Source of the DNA: Chitinophagales bacterium
Lineage (GTDB): Bacteria; Bacteroidota; Bacteroidia; Chitinophagales; UBA10324
NCBI GenBank assembly: GCA_025056305.1
Contig: JANWWJ010000022.1
Location: forward strand, 62,001 to 126,000
Length of the DNA stretch: 64,000 nt
Reading direction: 5' to 3'
Position numbers and translations under genes: made by a program. The notes under the pieces are model-generated. The model made no database searches. It was given only the letters and a program-made list of their open reading frames with translations, and was not told the DNA's origin. Position 1 is the stretch's first letter. Each line of letters opens with the position of its first letter. Positions 1 through 9,353 of this stretch are shown in pieces.

Positions 1-1
1 G

Positions 2-598
2 ATTGGTGCAGCCACAGGTTTCTTGCTTCAAACTTCAATCGAGGTTTTGGACGGCTATTCTGCAGCTTGGGGTGCCTCCGTATGGGATGTGGCCTCAAAC
101 ATAGTCGGATCGGCAATGGTAGTAGGTCAGGAACTTCAATGGGGTGAGCAGCGAATAAGCATGAAAATGTCGGCTTGGCCCAGGCACTATGAAGCAGCGC
201 TCCAAAGCCGCACCGATGCTTTGTTCGGAACTTATCCGGGGCGTCTGCTCAAAGACTACAATGCGCAGACCTATTGGATTTCTTTTAATCTATCTTCGTT
301 TTTGAGCCATACTCCACCATGGCTCCCCCGGTGGTTGAACCTTGCTGCCGGTTACGGTGCTGAAGGGCTTTTGGGCGGAAACCACAATATATGGGCTGAG
401 GGCGATGGGCTAATAATGCGCACCGACATCGCACGGCTACGCCAGTTTTACCTGGCCCCTGATGTGGATCTGACACGCATTCCTGCTCGCTCCGCCCTGC
501 TGCGTACGGCACTTGAAATTCTAAATATTGTGAAAATCCCCACCCCAGCCTTATGCTACCAACAACAGGGGCTTAAGTGGCAATGGCTAGCATTCTAA
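2..598 (+). CDS. DUF2279 family protein, 5' end cut by the window edge
   Basis: The frame is already open at the first bases, so the start lies outside the window and about 198 C-terminal residues are visible. The segment has the pattern I associate with DUF2279 (predicted periplasmic or membrane-associated protein) of Bacteroidota: a short helix with a 'GASVWD' stretch, then 'RLLKDYNAQTYW', then a tryptophan- and proline-rich part ending in 'LNLAAGYGAEGLLGG'. The C-terminus is mostly basic and hydrophobic with no sorting domain. The molecular function of the family is not established. The next gene on this strand starts about 55 bases downstream. The family call is from memory of the motif and is moderately sure; that this is a real partial gene is quite sure. 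Confidence 0.7.
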   Translation: MGAATGFLLQTSIEVLDGYSAAWGASVWDVASNIVGSAMVVGQELQWGEQRISMKMSAWPRHYEAALQSRTDALFGTYPGRLLKDYNAQTYWISFNLSSFLSHTPPWLPRWLNLAAGYGAEGLLGGNHNIWAEGDGLIMRTDIARLRQFYLAPDVDLTRIPARSALLRTALEILNIVKIPTPALCYQQQGLKWQWLAF

Positions 599-652
599 TG
601 AGGCCTGTTATCTTCGTTTTACTTCTGAAACTCTTTTAAAAAATCTTCCCAC

Positions 653-2680
653 ATGAAAAGCGTATTACCTGTGTTGTGGTGCTGCATAGGCATCTCGGCA
701 GCAGCACAGTCCCCCTTAACGATTGAACAACTCTGGAGCCTCGGACGGGTATCGGCTGAAGCTATCTCGGCCGACCGCAAGCACCTGATCTACAGCGTGG
801 CATACACCGACATGAAAGCCGGGCGCACCGAACGCAACTTATATTCCGTTCCGTTAGAAGGTGGTGCCGCCGTACAACTCACCACTACGGAGGGCACAGA
901 AAGCAATGTGGTCGTGACGCCTTCCGGAAAGATGGGCTATTTATATAACGGCCACTTCTGGGAAGCTGACTGGGATGGAAAAAATGCCCGGCAAATAACT
1001 AGCGGAGAGGGCAACATCATTGCCTGGAAATTTTCTCCCGACGGAAAATATGTGGCCTTTGCCCGAGAAGTAAAGGTGGATCAAACATGGCAAGACCGTT
1101 ACCCCGATCTTACTGACGCCAAAGCCTACATTGCCGACGATTTAATGTATCGCCATTGGGATAAATGGGAAGATGGGCGCTACAATCATGTGTTTATCGC
1201 CTCCTACTATCAAGGTGAACTGACGGACATACGAGATATCATGGCGGGCGAGCCGTACGAATGTCCGCAACGGCCCTTCGGCAGTGCCGAGGATTTCATC
1301 TTTACTGCAGATGCCGCAGCTATCATTTACGTATGTAAAAAGAAAACGGGCAAACAATACGCCGTCAGCACCAACACCTCGTTGTATTATTATGAAATTG
1401 CTAAACAAAAAACTATTGAACTCACCCCCAACCTGATGGGCTATGATGTTGCTCCGGCCATATCTCCAAACGGCCTGTGGTTGGCGTGGCTTTCCATGGC
1501 CCGCGATGGCTATGAGTCGGATAAAAACAACATCATCATCCGTGATCTGTACGGCAAAGGGCAATGGAACATTACACGAAACTGGGACGAAACCATTGAA
1601 TCATTCCGGTGGGGATCAGATAATAAAAAAATCTATTTCATAGCACCACGATATGGCACCTTGCAGCTTTTTGAAATCAGCTTGCCCGCCAGCCTTGATG
1701 GCTTTGCCCCTACCTCATTTCGTCAGGTAACCAGCGGACGACACGACATCGTCAGCATGTTGGATCAGGTGGGCGACTACATGGTTGCCGTCAAAACCGA
1801 CATGAACCGCGCGGCAGAAGCAGTGCGTATCCATTTGCCTACGGGTACCATCCTACCGATTACCCACGTGAACGATGCCGCTTATGCGCAAATCAAGCCC
1901 AGCCGCATTGACGAGGTATGGATTAAGACCACCGATAACAAAAAGATGCTCACCTACGTCATCTACCCGCCCGATTTCGATGCCAGCAAAAAATATCCGG
2001 CTTTGTTGTATTGTCAAGGTGGACCGCAATCACCCATTACGCAGTTTTATTCGTTCCGATGGAATTTTCAGCTGATGGCCGCACACGGCTATGTAGTGAT
2101 TGCTCCCAGCCGCCGAGGCATGCCCGGCTTTGGTGTTGCCTGGAATGAGCAAATCAGCGGTGACTGGGGAGGCCAGGCCATGCAAGACTACCTCAGCGCT
2201 GTAGATTCCATCGTCAAATGGCCTTTTATCGATGCCAAGCGCGTCGGAGCCATTGGAGCCAGCTTTGGCGGTTACAGCGTGTATTTTCTGGCCGGTATTC
2301 ATCAAGGACGTTTTAAAACGTTCATCGCACACAACGGCGTATTCAATCTCAAGAGCATGTATAATTCAACCGAAGAAATATGGTTTACCAATCACGATTT
2401 AGGTGGCCCGTGGTGGAATACCCCTCCGCCGCCGAGTTATGAAACTTCCGACCCCATGAAGCATGTAAACAACTGGAACACTCCCATGTTGCTGACGGCC
2501 GGACAACGGGATTACCGGATTCCCTACGTACAATCTTTAGAGGCTTTCCAAGTGCTGCAAATCAAAGGCATTAAGTCTCGCCTCATTGTTTTTCCCGACG
2601 AAGGGCATTGGATCTTAAAACCGCACAACAGCATCTTGTGGCAACGTGAGTTTTACCGATGGTTGGAAGAAACCTTATGA
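653..2680 (+). CDS. S9 family prolyl oligopeptidase-type serine peptidase, exported
   Basis: A 675-residue exported peptidase. Residues 1-18 form a signal peptide ending in 'SAAAQ'. Residues from about 25 to 400 contain beta-propeller blades recognisable by TolB/WD-like turns such as 'FSPDGKYVAFA' and 'ISPNGLWLAWLS'. The C-terminal 250 residues are an alpha/beta-hydrolase domain with nucleophile Ser537 in 'GASFGGY', Asp620 in 'GQRDYR' and His652 in 'DEGHW', the expected catalytic triad in order and spacing. The family cleaves short peptides, often as dipeptidyl or acylaminoacyl peptidases; the exact specificity cannot be read here. A periplasmic role in peptide use is inferred from the signal peptide. 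It converges with the tamL-like gene, leaving only five bases between stops. Confidence 0.93.
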   Translation: MKSVLPVLWCCIGISAAAQSPLTIEQLWSLGRVSAEAISADRKHLIYSVAYTDMKAGRTERNLYSVPLEGGAAVQLTTTEGTESNVVVTPSGKMGYLYNGHFWEADWDGKNARQITSGEGNIIAWKFSPDGKYVAFAREVKVDQTWQDRYPDLTDAKAYIADDLMYRHWDKWEDGRYNHVFIASYYQGELTDIRDIMAGEPYECPQRPFGSAEDFIFTADAAAIIYVCKKKTGKQYAVSTNTSLYYYEIAKQKTIELTPNLMGYDVAPAISPNGLWLAWLSMARDGYESDKNNIIIRDLYGKGQWNITRNWDETIESFRWGSDNKKIYFIAPRYGTLQLFEISLPASLDGFAPTSFRQVTSGRHDIVSMLDQVGDYMVAVKTDMNRAAEAVRIHLPTGTILPITHVNDAAYAQIKPSRIDEVWIKTTDNKKMLTYVIYPPDFDASKKYPALLYCQGGPQSPITQFYSFRWNFQLMAAHGYVVIAPSRRGMPGFGVAWNEQISGDWGGQAMQDYLSAVDSIVKWPFIDAKRVGAIGASFGGYSVYFLAGIHQGRFKTFIAHNGVFNLKSMYNSTEEIWFTNHDLGGPWWNTPPPPSYETSDPMKHVNNWNTPMLLTAGQRDYRIPYVQSLEAFQVLQIKGIKSRLIVFPDEGHWILKPHNSILWQREFYRWLEETL

Positions 2681-2685
2681 ATGCA

Positions 2686-4998
2686 TCAAAAAGGATAACC
2701 TATGGCCAGTTGCAGATTGATGTCGCGGTTCAAACGACCATTGCGAAAAACATAAAAATATTTTAACCGCCAGCGTTGGCCCTCCGGGGCTCCGGGAGCA
2801 TAAGCCGGCGTGGCCAGATCGAAACGCAAAATGAAATAAGTAAAATCAAAGCGAATACCGACCCCTGTGCTCAGGGCAATTTGTTTATAAAAATTTTTAA
2901 AGTAAAAAACGCCTTCCGCTTTTAGCGAGTCGGCTCGCATGAGCCAAACGTTACCAGCATCCACAAAGAAGGCTGTGCGCAGGGGACCGGCAACAGGGAA
3001 CCGGTATTCTATGTTCCCCTCGAGCATGATGTCGCCGGTGGACGAATAAGAAAAAGTGGTGTCCACATAGCTGCCGGGCCCTAAGGAACGAATGCGCCAA
3101 CCGCGCATGCTGCTGGTGCCTCCAACCTGAAACTGCTTCACATAGGGCATGACTCGTGCATTTCCATAGGCATAGCCAATACCTCCGGCCAATCGCCCTA
3201 CCAACTGTCGGCCGTAGTTGAAATGCCAATACCGCCGTACGTCCGTTGAGAGGCGGACATACTGCGAGTAATCCACACCAAAAATGCTGAAGCTGCCATC
3301 TGCGGGGAGGGGTTGGCGCAATACGAGTCTGGAAGTCAGAAAGGGTAGGTTGCCGGCCGTTTCGGCCTCGACCCGCAAATAGATAAAGTTTCGTTGTTCT
3401 TTAGGCCTTTGGTTGCTGAACACAAAGGCTCCACCCACGCTGTTGATGAACTGTTCAGAAAACGATGCTTTCAGGAATGCATCTTGTTGGAGGCGTTGAC
3501 CAAAAGCTGCAGAGTAAGTCGGATACACATATGTAAATCGAAACAAGGGCAAAACATAACGCTTCAAAGGAAAATCTACCTCCTTCCATTCCAAAGAATA
3601 ACCAGCGCCGAGGTTGCGCAACGTGTAATAGCCGGTTTGTTCGTAGAGACTGGCATTAAGGGTAATCGTGGTTAAGGGGTTGTTGTAACAAGAAATGATG
3701 GGATGAATAAACGGAACGGCGAAACGTGGCATGGCGTAGCGCAATTGAACGCTGAAGTTGTAAAACAGGCTGTCGGGCCTGACTACCGGAACTTGAATGC
3801 CGGCAAGACCACTTAGATCAATGCGGTTGGCGCGCCGGGCTACGTTGCGGCTCAACAACGATAAACGGATGCCGGTCGCCAAGCTGTTTTCCACGTTACC
3901 CACGTCGAGTTCGGCACTGACCTGATGCTTGCGCGCCGGTTGAAGCAGAAAGACGGCGTCGAGCCGATTGCTGTCAGCCTCGATAAAGCGTGCACTAGCG
4001 AATTTGTAAACGTTGAGGTCGGCTAAGCGGTTGAGGCTACATTCATAATCCAGCCGTGAATAAAGAGCTCCCGGCCGTAGAAAAATTGCCTCGGCCACCA
4101 CAGGAAGATGAATGAACTGCCCGGCCTCTAAGAAACGAAAACCCATCAGGTCGGTTGTGTCAAAAGTTGTTTTTCGCAGCTCAAAGCGCGCATCGTAGTC
4201 AGGATAAACCGTTACCCGACTAATCCGATAGCTATGTGCAGCTGCACTATCGCCTATGGAGAGGGTTATGTACACATGTACCCCATGATTTCCGATGCTG
4301 GTGTCGGCGACAAAACGTATATATTCTTTTTTGAAATGATAATATCCATTGTTCTGAAACTCACGAAGAATTCGGGCTTGTTCGGCTGACAACAAGTCTG
4401 TATCAAATGCATCTCCGATGCTTAGCGTGGTTTTGTGCCGGCTGTACCAAACCAACTGATTCAAGGCGGAGCTATCGTATGGAAAGATGAGGCTATCAAT
4501 ACGATACAAAGGACCCGTACGAGCATAATAAGTTAGGTTGACCTTGCGTAGGCTAAAGCGAGGAGCCTGCCATGTGTAAGAAACGGAAGGAAACAGAAAG
4601 CCTTTGTTGCGCAGATAACTGGCCATGAGTGCGGCCGAAGTGATGGCCTGCGTTGAGTCAAACAAAACAGGGGGTTCGCCTAAGCGGTTCATTAAAAAAG
4701 CACGAATCCCTTTCTGTTTGTTTGTGTAGGTGAGGTTATAAACAAAAAGATTAAAGCGAAAAATGCCCAGCATTTTCCGATTTGGCTTTTGTCGTGCTAA
4801 CGAAGCCAGTTTGTTTTCCATAGACATGGTTTCATTGAGCCGCCGCAGCATCGTTCCGGTACGCGACTGGGTTTCCAGATTGACTTCAATGCGGTTCAGC
4901 AGCCGGGCGCCCGGAGGCACACGCCGGGTCGGAGCACAACTGCAGACCGCTGCCAGCAGGCTGGCAAAAACCAAGTACCTTGCGAAAGCGTTGCTCAT
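2686..4998 (-). CDS. TamL-like BamA/TamA family outer-membrane lipoprotein
   Basis: 770 residues. A lipoprotein signal peptide ends at Cys21 ('AVCSC'), followed by POTRA-like repeats with 'GIRAFLMNRLGEPP', a segment shared by Bacteroidota TamL proteins, and then a C-terminal half of alternating beta strands typical of an Omp85 barrel. The conserved barrel motif appears as 'SSMRGWR', and the protein ends in a phenylalanine ('AIGYPF') as expected for a barrel inserted by BAM. TamL is the lipid-anchored TamA relative of Bacteroidota, thought to work with TamB in outer-membrane biogenesis. No tamB is next to it. The start codon abuts the start codon of the divergent methyltransferase gene with no base between, so the promoter must lie within the neighbour or the transcript begins unusually. 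There is no downstream alternative start that keeps the signal peptide. Confidence 0.88.
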   Translation of the reverse strand: MSNAFARYLVFASLLAAVCSCAPTRRVPPGARLLNRIEVNLETQSRTGTMLRRLNETMSMENKLASLARQKPNRKMLGIFRFNLFVYNLTYTNKQKGIRAFLMNRLGEPPVLFDSTQAITSAALMASYLRNKGFLFPSVSYTWQAPRFSLRKVNLTYYARTGPLYRIDSLIFPYDSSALNQLVWYSRHKTTLSIGDAFDTDLLSAEQARILREFQNNGYYHFKKEYIRFVADTSIGNHGVHVYITLSIGDSAAAHSYRISRVTVYPDYDARFELRKTTFDTTDLMGFRFLEAGQFIHLPVVAEAIFLRPGALYSRLDYECSLNRLADLNVYKFASARFIEADSNRLDAVFLLQPARKHQVSAELDVGNVENSLATGIRLSLLSRNVARRANRIDLSGLAGIQVPVVRPDSLFYNFSVQLRYAMPRFAVPFIHPIISCYNNPLTTITLNASLYEQTGYYTLRNLGAGYSLEWKEVDFPLKRYVLPLFRFTYVYPTYSAAFGQRLQQDAFLKASFSEQFINSVGGAFVFSNQRPKEQRNFIYLRVEAETAGNLPFLTSRLVLRQPLPADGSFSIFGVDYSQYVRLSTDVRRYWHFNYGRQLVGRLAGGIGYAYGNARVMPYVKQFQVGGTSSMRGWRIRSLGPGSYVDTTFSYSSTGDIMLEGNIEYRFPVAGPLRTAFFVDAGNVWLMRADSLKAEGVFYFKNFYKQIALSTGVGIRFDFTYFILRFDLATPAYAPGAPEGQRWRLKYFYVFRNGRLNRDINLQLAIGYPF

Positions 4999-5751
4999 AT
5001 GCTCAGCCGCTCCTTGCTAAAGGAAATCAGAAATCTGCAGCAAAAAAAACACCGAAAGCTCACGAACTGTTTTGTGGCCGAGGGCAGCAAAGTAGCTGAA
5101 GAGTTTCTCAATGAAGGGTGGAAACCGGTGCATGTAGTGGCCTTGCCTCAATGGCTCAGACAGCATGAGCAGGTCTTGCATCAATGTCGTTCGGTGCACG
5201 AAGTGGATGAACACATCATGCAGCGTGTAACCGGCTTGAAAACGCCAACACCTGTGTTGCTGGTGTTGCAACAGCGATGGTACAATCCCGCACCAGCCGA
5301 CCTGCAACAAAGCTGGACGTTGGCATTAGACACGATCACCGATCCGGGAAATCTGGGCACCATCATCCGCATTGCAGACTGGTTTGCTATAAAACATGTG
5401 GTCTGTTCGCCGGGCTGTGCGGAGGCCTATGCCCCGAAAGTGGTTCAGGCATCCATGGGTTCGTTGGCGCGGATAAGGATGGTGGCCATGCAGCTTCGCG
5501 AACTGCTCGAAGCTAACCACAACATTTCAGCCTTCGGTACTGATCCAGAAGGCAAAACGGCGTGTGAGCAATGGCAGGTTCCCTCAGCAGGCATTTTGGT
5601 CATAGGCAATGAGAGCCGGGGCATCAGCCCTGATTTGTTTGCGTTCTTCCAGGATACCATCAGAATAAAGCGTTATGGAAAAGCAGAGTCGTTAAATGCG
5701 GCAACGGCCACAGCCATACTTTGTTATCAGCTGCGTGCGGCTCAAAAGTGA
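4999..5751 (+). CDS. TrmH/SpoU family RNA 2'-O-ribose methyltransferase
   Basis: 250 residues of the SPOUT class. An N-terminal substrate-binding part begins with the usual 'LQQKKHRK' and 'FVAEGSKV' segments. The catalytic domain has motif 1 as N118-L-G-x3-R124, motif 2 as 'VIGNESRGIS' around Asn204-Glu205, and motif 3 as 'ESLNAATATA' around residues 230-239, which form the knotted SAM site. Family members methylate ribose in 23S rRNA or tRNA; the exact target is not readable. The ATG at this position immediately abuts the divergent tamL-like ATG, and the N-terminus is the conserved family start. ffh follows after about 40 bases and may be cotranscribed. Confidence 0.93.
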   Translation: MLSRSLLKEIRNLQQKKHRKLTNCFVAEGSKVAEEFLNEGWKPVHVVALPQWLRQHEQVLHQCRSVHEVDEHIMQRVTGLKTPTPVLLVLQQRWYNPAPADLQQSWTLALDTITDPGNLGTIIRIADWFAIKHVVCSPGCAEAYAPKVVQASMGSLARIRMVAMQLRELLEANHNISAFGTDPEGKTACEQWQVPSAGILVIGNESRGISPDLFAFFQDTIRIKRYGKAESLNAATATAILCYQLRAAQK

Positions 5752-5790
5752 CGGAGCAGCAATTATGCTTTGATTCAGAACTTCGCACAC

Positions 5791-7113
5791 ATGTTTGAAA
5801 CCCTGACAGAGCGGCTGGAACGGGCCATCAAGACTTTGAAAGGACAAGGCCGGATCACGGAAGTAAACGTAGCTTCTACGGTCAAAGAGATTCGCCGTGC
5901 CCTCATCGAAGCAGACGTTAACTACAAGATCGCCAAAGAATTTACCGACCGGGTCAAGGAAAAAGCCATAGGCCAGAAGGTGCTCACAGCTGTCTCTCCA
6001 GGTCAGCTCATGGTTAAGATCGTTTATGATGAGTTAGTTCAGCTCATGGGTTCGGAAAAGGCTGACCTGAACCTAAAAGGTAATCCGGCGGTGATCTTGT
6101 TAGCAGGTCTGCAAGGATCGGGCAAAACAACCCTTGCGGCCAAGTTGGCATACTTTCTCAAAAACAAGAAAAATCGCACTCCTTTGTTGGTGGCCTGCGA
6201 CGTTTACCGACCGGCAGCCATCGAGCAACTCAAAATTTTAGGAGAACAAATTTCCGTACCGGTTTACAGCGATCCTTCGCAAAGTGATGTTTTGCGTATT
6301 GCGCGTGACGCCTTGCGGCATGCAAGCCTCCAGCAGTTTGACACCGTAGTGGTAGATACCGCAGGTCGGCTGGCCATAGATCAAAACATGATGGAGGAAA
6401 TCAAAGCCCTCAAAGAAACGCTGCATCCTTCGGAAACGCTGTTTGTAGTGGATGCCATGACCGGTCAGGATGCAGTTCATACCGCCAAGGTCTTTCAAGA
6501 GATGCTGGATTACGACGGCGTGGTTTTGACTAAACTCGATGGCGACGCCCGGGGCGGTGCTGCCCTAAGCATTAAATACGAAACCAACAAACCGATCAAG
6601 CTCGTCAGCATTGGAGAAAAGCCTGAACAGCTCGACATCTTCTATCCCGATCGCTTGGCCCAGCGCATTCTGGGAATGGGCGATATCGTCACCTTGGTAG
6701 AAAAAGCGCAAGAACAGTTTGACCAGCAGGAAGCCCGCCGGCTTCAGGAAAAGTTGCGCAAAAACAAGTTTGACTTCAACGACTTTTTAAGCCAGCTGCG
6801 CCAAGTGCGCAAGATGGGAAACATGAAAGATTTGCTGTCCATGATTCCCGGTGTGGGCAGGGCAGTCAAAAATCTGGATGTGGATGAAAAACATCTCAAA
6901 CGCATTGAAGCCATCATTCTTTCGATGACACCTGAAGAACGCGCCAATCCCGAATTACTCAATGGCTCCCGTCGCAAGCGTATTGCCGCAGGGAGCGGTA
7001 CTTCACTGCAGGAGGTCAATCAGTTTATCCGGCAGTTTGAAGAAATGCGTAAGCTGATGAAAAAATTCAGCGGACAAGGCGGGGTCCGCCCTCCCCTCCC
7101 GTTTCGCCGATAA
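5791..7113 (+). CDS. ffh: Signal recognition particle protein Ffh
   Basis: GTPase that binds signal sequences and SRP RNA and delivers ribosome-nascent chains to FtsY at the inner membrane. I start it at the ATG giving 'MFETLTERLERA', the canonical Ffh N-terminus, not at the in-frame TTG 21 bases upstream; this gives 440 residues, normal for the family. The NG domain shows the P-loop 'GLQGSGKTT' (residues 106-114), 'DVYRPAA', 'DTAGR' from Asp189 and 'TKLD' at 247-250 followed by 'GDARGG'. The methionine-rich M domain occupies the last 120 residues, with 'MIPGVG' and the RNA-binding 'NGSRRKRIAAGSG'. No SRP RNA gene was seen nearby. Confidence 0.97.
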   Translation: MFETLTERLERAIKTLKGQGRITEVNVASTVKEIRRALIEADVNYKIAKEFTDRVKEKAIGQKVLTAVSPGQLMVKIVYDELVQLMGSEKADLNLKGNPAVILLAGLQGSGKTTLAAKLAYFLKNKKNRTPLLVACDVYRPAAIEQLKILGEQISVPVYSDPSQSDVLRIARDALRHASLQQFDTVVVDTAGRLAIDQNMMEEIKALKETLHPSETLFVVDAMTGQDAVHTAKVFQEMLDYDGVVLTKLDGDARGGAALSIKYETNKPIKLVSIGEKPEQLDIFYPDRLAQRILGMGDIVTLVEKAQEQFDQQEARRLQEKLRKNKFDFNDFLSQLRQVRKMGNMKDLLSMIPGVGRAVKNLDVDEKHLKRIEAIILSMTPEERANPELLNGSRRKRIAAGSGTSLQEVNQFIRQFEEMRKLMKKFSGQGGVRPPLPFRR

Positions 7114-7173
7114 GCACCAGAATTCGAACAATTGCAAGCCTCTTATATTTATCACGTCAAAAAAATTTCAGTT

Positions 7174-8718
7174 GTGCGAACTAAAGAACTCTCCTTCATG
7201 TTTTTCTGCATGATGCCTTGGATTGCTCTGGCTCAGGCAGGGTCGTTTGATCCAAGCTTCAATGGTACGGGATACAACACCACAGCCATAGGAAACGGCG
7301 ACGACGTAGGTCAATGCATGTGGGTACAACCCGACGGAAAAATCCTGGTGGGTGGCGATTCCCATAGCGGCCTGAGCTCAGATGCTGCAGTAGTTCGTTA
7401 TAATGCTGATGGCACATTAGACGCAACGTTTGGCAGCAACGGAAGTTTTACATACGCCATGTCGGTAAGTTATTTTGAAACGGTAAAAAGTGTTTTTACC
7501 GGCTCTGACGGAAAAATCACTGCAGTAGGCTACTACTTCAGCCCTTCATTCACTTTTGAACCGTTTCTGATACGCCTCAATAGCGACGGCACTTTAGATC
7601 CAACTTTTGGCACCAATGGCATTCTTAGCATAAGCATTGGCAACGGAAGCGATTTAGTCAATGCCGCCACCATTCAGCCCGATGACAAGATGGTGCTGAC
7701 CGGCTATTTTGACAACAACGGCAACCTGGATATGTTTGTCGTAAGATTGAACTATGACGGTAGTCCTGACATCACATTTGGCGGTGGCGACGGACAGGTA
7801 TCAATTTCCGTAGGAAGTGCTGACGATTACGCTAATGCCGTTGCCTTACAAAGCGACGGGAAAATTGTAGTTGCAGGCAAAGCCGCCATTGGTAGTGGTA
7901 CCGATCTTGCTGTGGTGCGGCTTAATAGCGATGGTACTTTAGACAATACCTTCAGCAGCGACGGAAAAGCCACCATGAACATCAACGGAAACGATAATGG
8001 GCTGGCCGTGGCCATCCAAAGCGATGGGGCCATCGTGGTGTGCGGAGAAGCCTTTGACGGCAGCAGCTTCAATGTTGGAGTAGCCCGATTTACCGCCAGC
8101 GGCAATGCCGATAACACATTTAGCGGCGATGGAAAGCTCTCAACGGCTATCGGATCAACTTATGACGGCGGTTTTGCTGTCGGCATTCATGCCAATGGCA
8201 AGATCGTAGTTGGAGGTTTGTATGCCACACCTACCGGCGACGATATGATGCTGCTCCGCTACACCAGCAACGGAACGCTGGATGCTGCATTCGGAAACAA
8301 CGGCATTGCCAAATTCAATCTGGGGTTCAACGAAGCCATCTATGCCCTCCATATCAAAAGCAGCGGCAAGGTTATAGTGGCCGGTAAAGCTACCAATGGA
8401 TTAAATGCAGATATTATGGTTGCTCAGGTGATCTCAGAGTTTGGAGTGGGGTTGGAATCCTCTGCATTGGGGCAAATCCGGTTTTATCCAACGGTGCTCG
8501 CCGATTGTGGCCTGTTGGATTTTGGTGCTGCAGCTGACAGACCAGAACAATGGGTGTTGATATCCCTGAAAGGGCAGGTGATTCATGATTGGAAGTTGAA
8601 CCTGTTAACTCCCTTGGGCAACCATCAAATTTGTTTGCCTGAAGGAATTGCCCCCGGCAACTATTGGATACGTTCTGCGTGCGGCCGGTGGGTCTTTGGC
8701 GTTTGGGTGAGCAGATAA
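7174..8718 (+). CDS. Secreted delta-60 repeat protein with a T9SS-like C-terminus
   Basis: About 514 residues from a GTG start that gives a compact signal peptide ending 'IALAQA'; an ATG at 7198 and a TTG at 7132 are the alternatives. The body is built from about seven units of the delta-60 repeat ('RLNSDGTLDPTFG', then a strand-rich half with 'QSDGKIVVAG'), each near 55-60 residues, the pattern of TIGR02608 and probably a beta-propeller-like solenoid. The last 85 residues contain 'FYPTV', 'ISLKGQV' and 'GIAPGNYWI', resembling a type IX secretion sorting domain, so surface display or secretion is inferred. No enzyme motif is visible. The gene may be read through from ffh and ends at a strong hairpin. 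Confidence 0.82.
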   Translation: MRTKELSFMFFCMMPWIALAQAGSFDPSFNGTGYNTTAIGNGDDVGQCMWVQPDGKILVGGDSHSGLSSDAAVVRYNADGTLDATFGSNGSFTYAMSVSYFETVKSVFTGSDGKITAVGYYFSPSFTFEPFLIRLNSDGTLDPTFGTNGILSISIGNGSDLVNAATIQPDDKMVLTGYFDNNGNLDMFVVRLNYDGSPDITFGGGDGQVSISVGSADDYANAVALQSDGKIVVAGKAAIGSGTDLAVVRLNSDGTLDNTFSSDGKATMNINGNDNGLAVAIQSDGAIVVCGEAFDGSSFNVGVARFTASGNADNTFSGDGKLSTAIGSTYDGGFAVGIHANGKIVVGGLYATPTGDDMMLLRYTSNGTLDAAFGNNGIAKFNLGFNEAIYALHIKSSGKVIVAGKATNGLNADIMVAQVISEFGVGLESSALGQIRFYPTVLADCGLLDFGAAADRPEQWVLISLKGQVIHDWKLNLLTPLGNHQICLPEGIAPGNYWIRSACGRWVFGVWVSR

Positions 8719-8721
8719 AAC

Positions 8722-8760
8722 ACGGGCGGGGGCGCAGCCTGCGGCTGCGCCCCCGCCCGT
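8722..8760. terminator. Perfect 18-bp GC-rich hairpin between convergent genes
   Basis: Two exact complementary 18-base arms (8722-8739 and 8743-8760) flank a three-base loop. The hairpin lies between the stops of the delta-60 repeat gene and the small coiled-coil gene. On the minus strand the stem is followed by G-TTTT, so it resembles an intrinsic terminator best for the minus-strand gene, but the structure can form in either transcript. It is the strongest inverted repeat I noticed in the window. Confidence 0.8.
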
Positions 8761-8781
8761 TAAAAATCCTTCGCCTACAGA

Positions 8782-9210
8782 TTACTTAGATTCACCTTCA
8801 GGCCGCCCTGATTGTGCCTTCTGCTTACGGGCTTCACCGTATTTACTTTTCATCTCTTCACGCATGCGCCGAAGTTCCTCCATCGAGGTCCGCAACTTGG
8901 CCCGATCGGGTTCGGGCTTGCTCATTTCCGCGCGCACCTCATCCATCTTGTTAAGCATGCGATTCAAGTCCGCCTTCAGTTGCTCGTTTTTCGTTTGACT
9001 TTCTTTTTGCTTAAGCCGTTGGTACATTTCGTCAAATTTTTGCATTCGGCTTTCTACGTCTTTTTTGACTTCGTCACGCGGCATCTGCCCATAGTCCGGT
9101 GTAGGGCTCATCTTTTCACCCCGGTTTTGCGCCAAAAGGCTTCCGGAACCGAGTACGAATAGCAATAGCATCATTGCTGAAATCGTTTTTTTCAAACTGA
9201 TGTTTTTCAT
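8782..9210 (-). CDS. Small exported coiled-coil protein, function unknown
   Basis: 142 residues from the ATG giving 'MKNISLKKTI'; an upstream in-frame ATG would add six residues before the signal peptide. Residues 1-27 are a signal peptide ending 'SLLAQ'. The mature protein is almost entirely charged, with heptad-like patterns from about residue 45 to 130 ('MQKFDEMYQRLKQKE', 'LRRMREEMKSKYG'), so a helical coiled coil in the periplasm is predicted. I do not recognise the family; there is no cysteine or enzyme motif. A TAnnTTTG promoter box with a TTG 21 bases upstream lies 37 bases before the start, and the hairpin at 8722-8760 lies just after the stop, so this is probably a monocistronic gene. 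Confidence 0.75.
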   Translation of the reverse strand: MKNISLKKTISAMMLLLFVLGSGSLLAQNRGEKMSPTPDYGQMPRDEVKKDVESRMQKFDEMYQRLKQKESQTKNEQLKADLNRMLNKMDEVRAEMSKPEPDRAKLRTSMEELRRMREEMKSKYGEARKQKAQSGRPEGESK

Positions 9211-9247
9211 AAGAAGTGGTTTTATCATTTTTCCTAAACAATCGTGC

Positions 9248-9255
9248 CAAAGGTA
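9248..9255 (-). promoter_or_regulatory. Promoter -7 box TACCTTTG for the small coiled-coil gene
   Basis: Exact match to the Bacteroidota consensus TAnnTTTG on the minus strand, with a TTG (9277-9279) 21 bases upstream as the -33 element. It lies 37 bases before the ATG at 9210. Confidence 0.55.
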
Positions 9256-9353
9256 GAAGATTCGTTAGAAATGAAACAACAAACGATCGGTTTTAATATT
9301 CTTTTAAGCTTTTTTAGAAAAAATTCTACAAAATCCGCTCTCGCTCTTGGTCA

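Noticed and set aside
7174-8718. Regular near-60-residue periodicity seen as a DNA repeat array
   Set aside because: It is the protein-level delta-60 repeat; DNA copies differ too much to be a direct repeat.
8812-9162. Plus-strand frame of 116 codons opposite the small coiled-coil gene
   Set aside because: His/Phe-rich composition is typical of the antisense of a Lys/Glu-rich gene, and the minus-strand gene has signal peptide, promoter and terminator.
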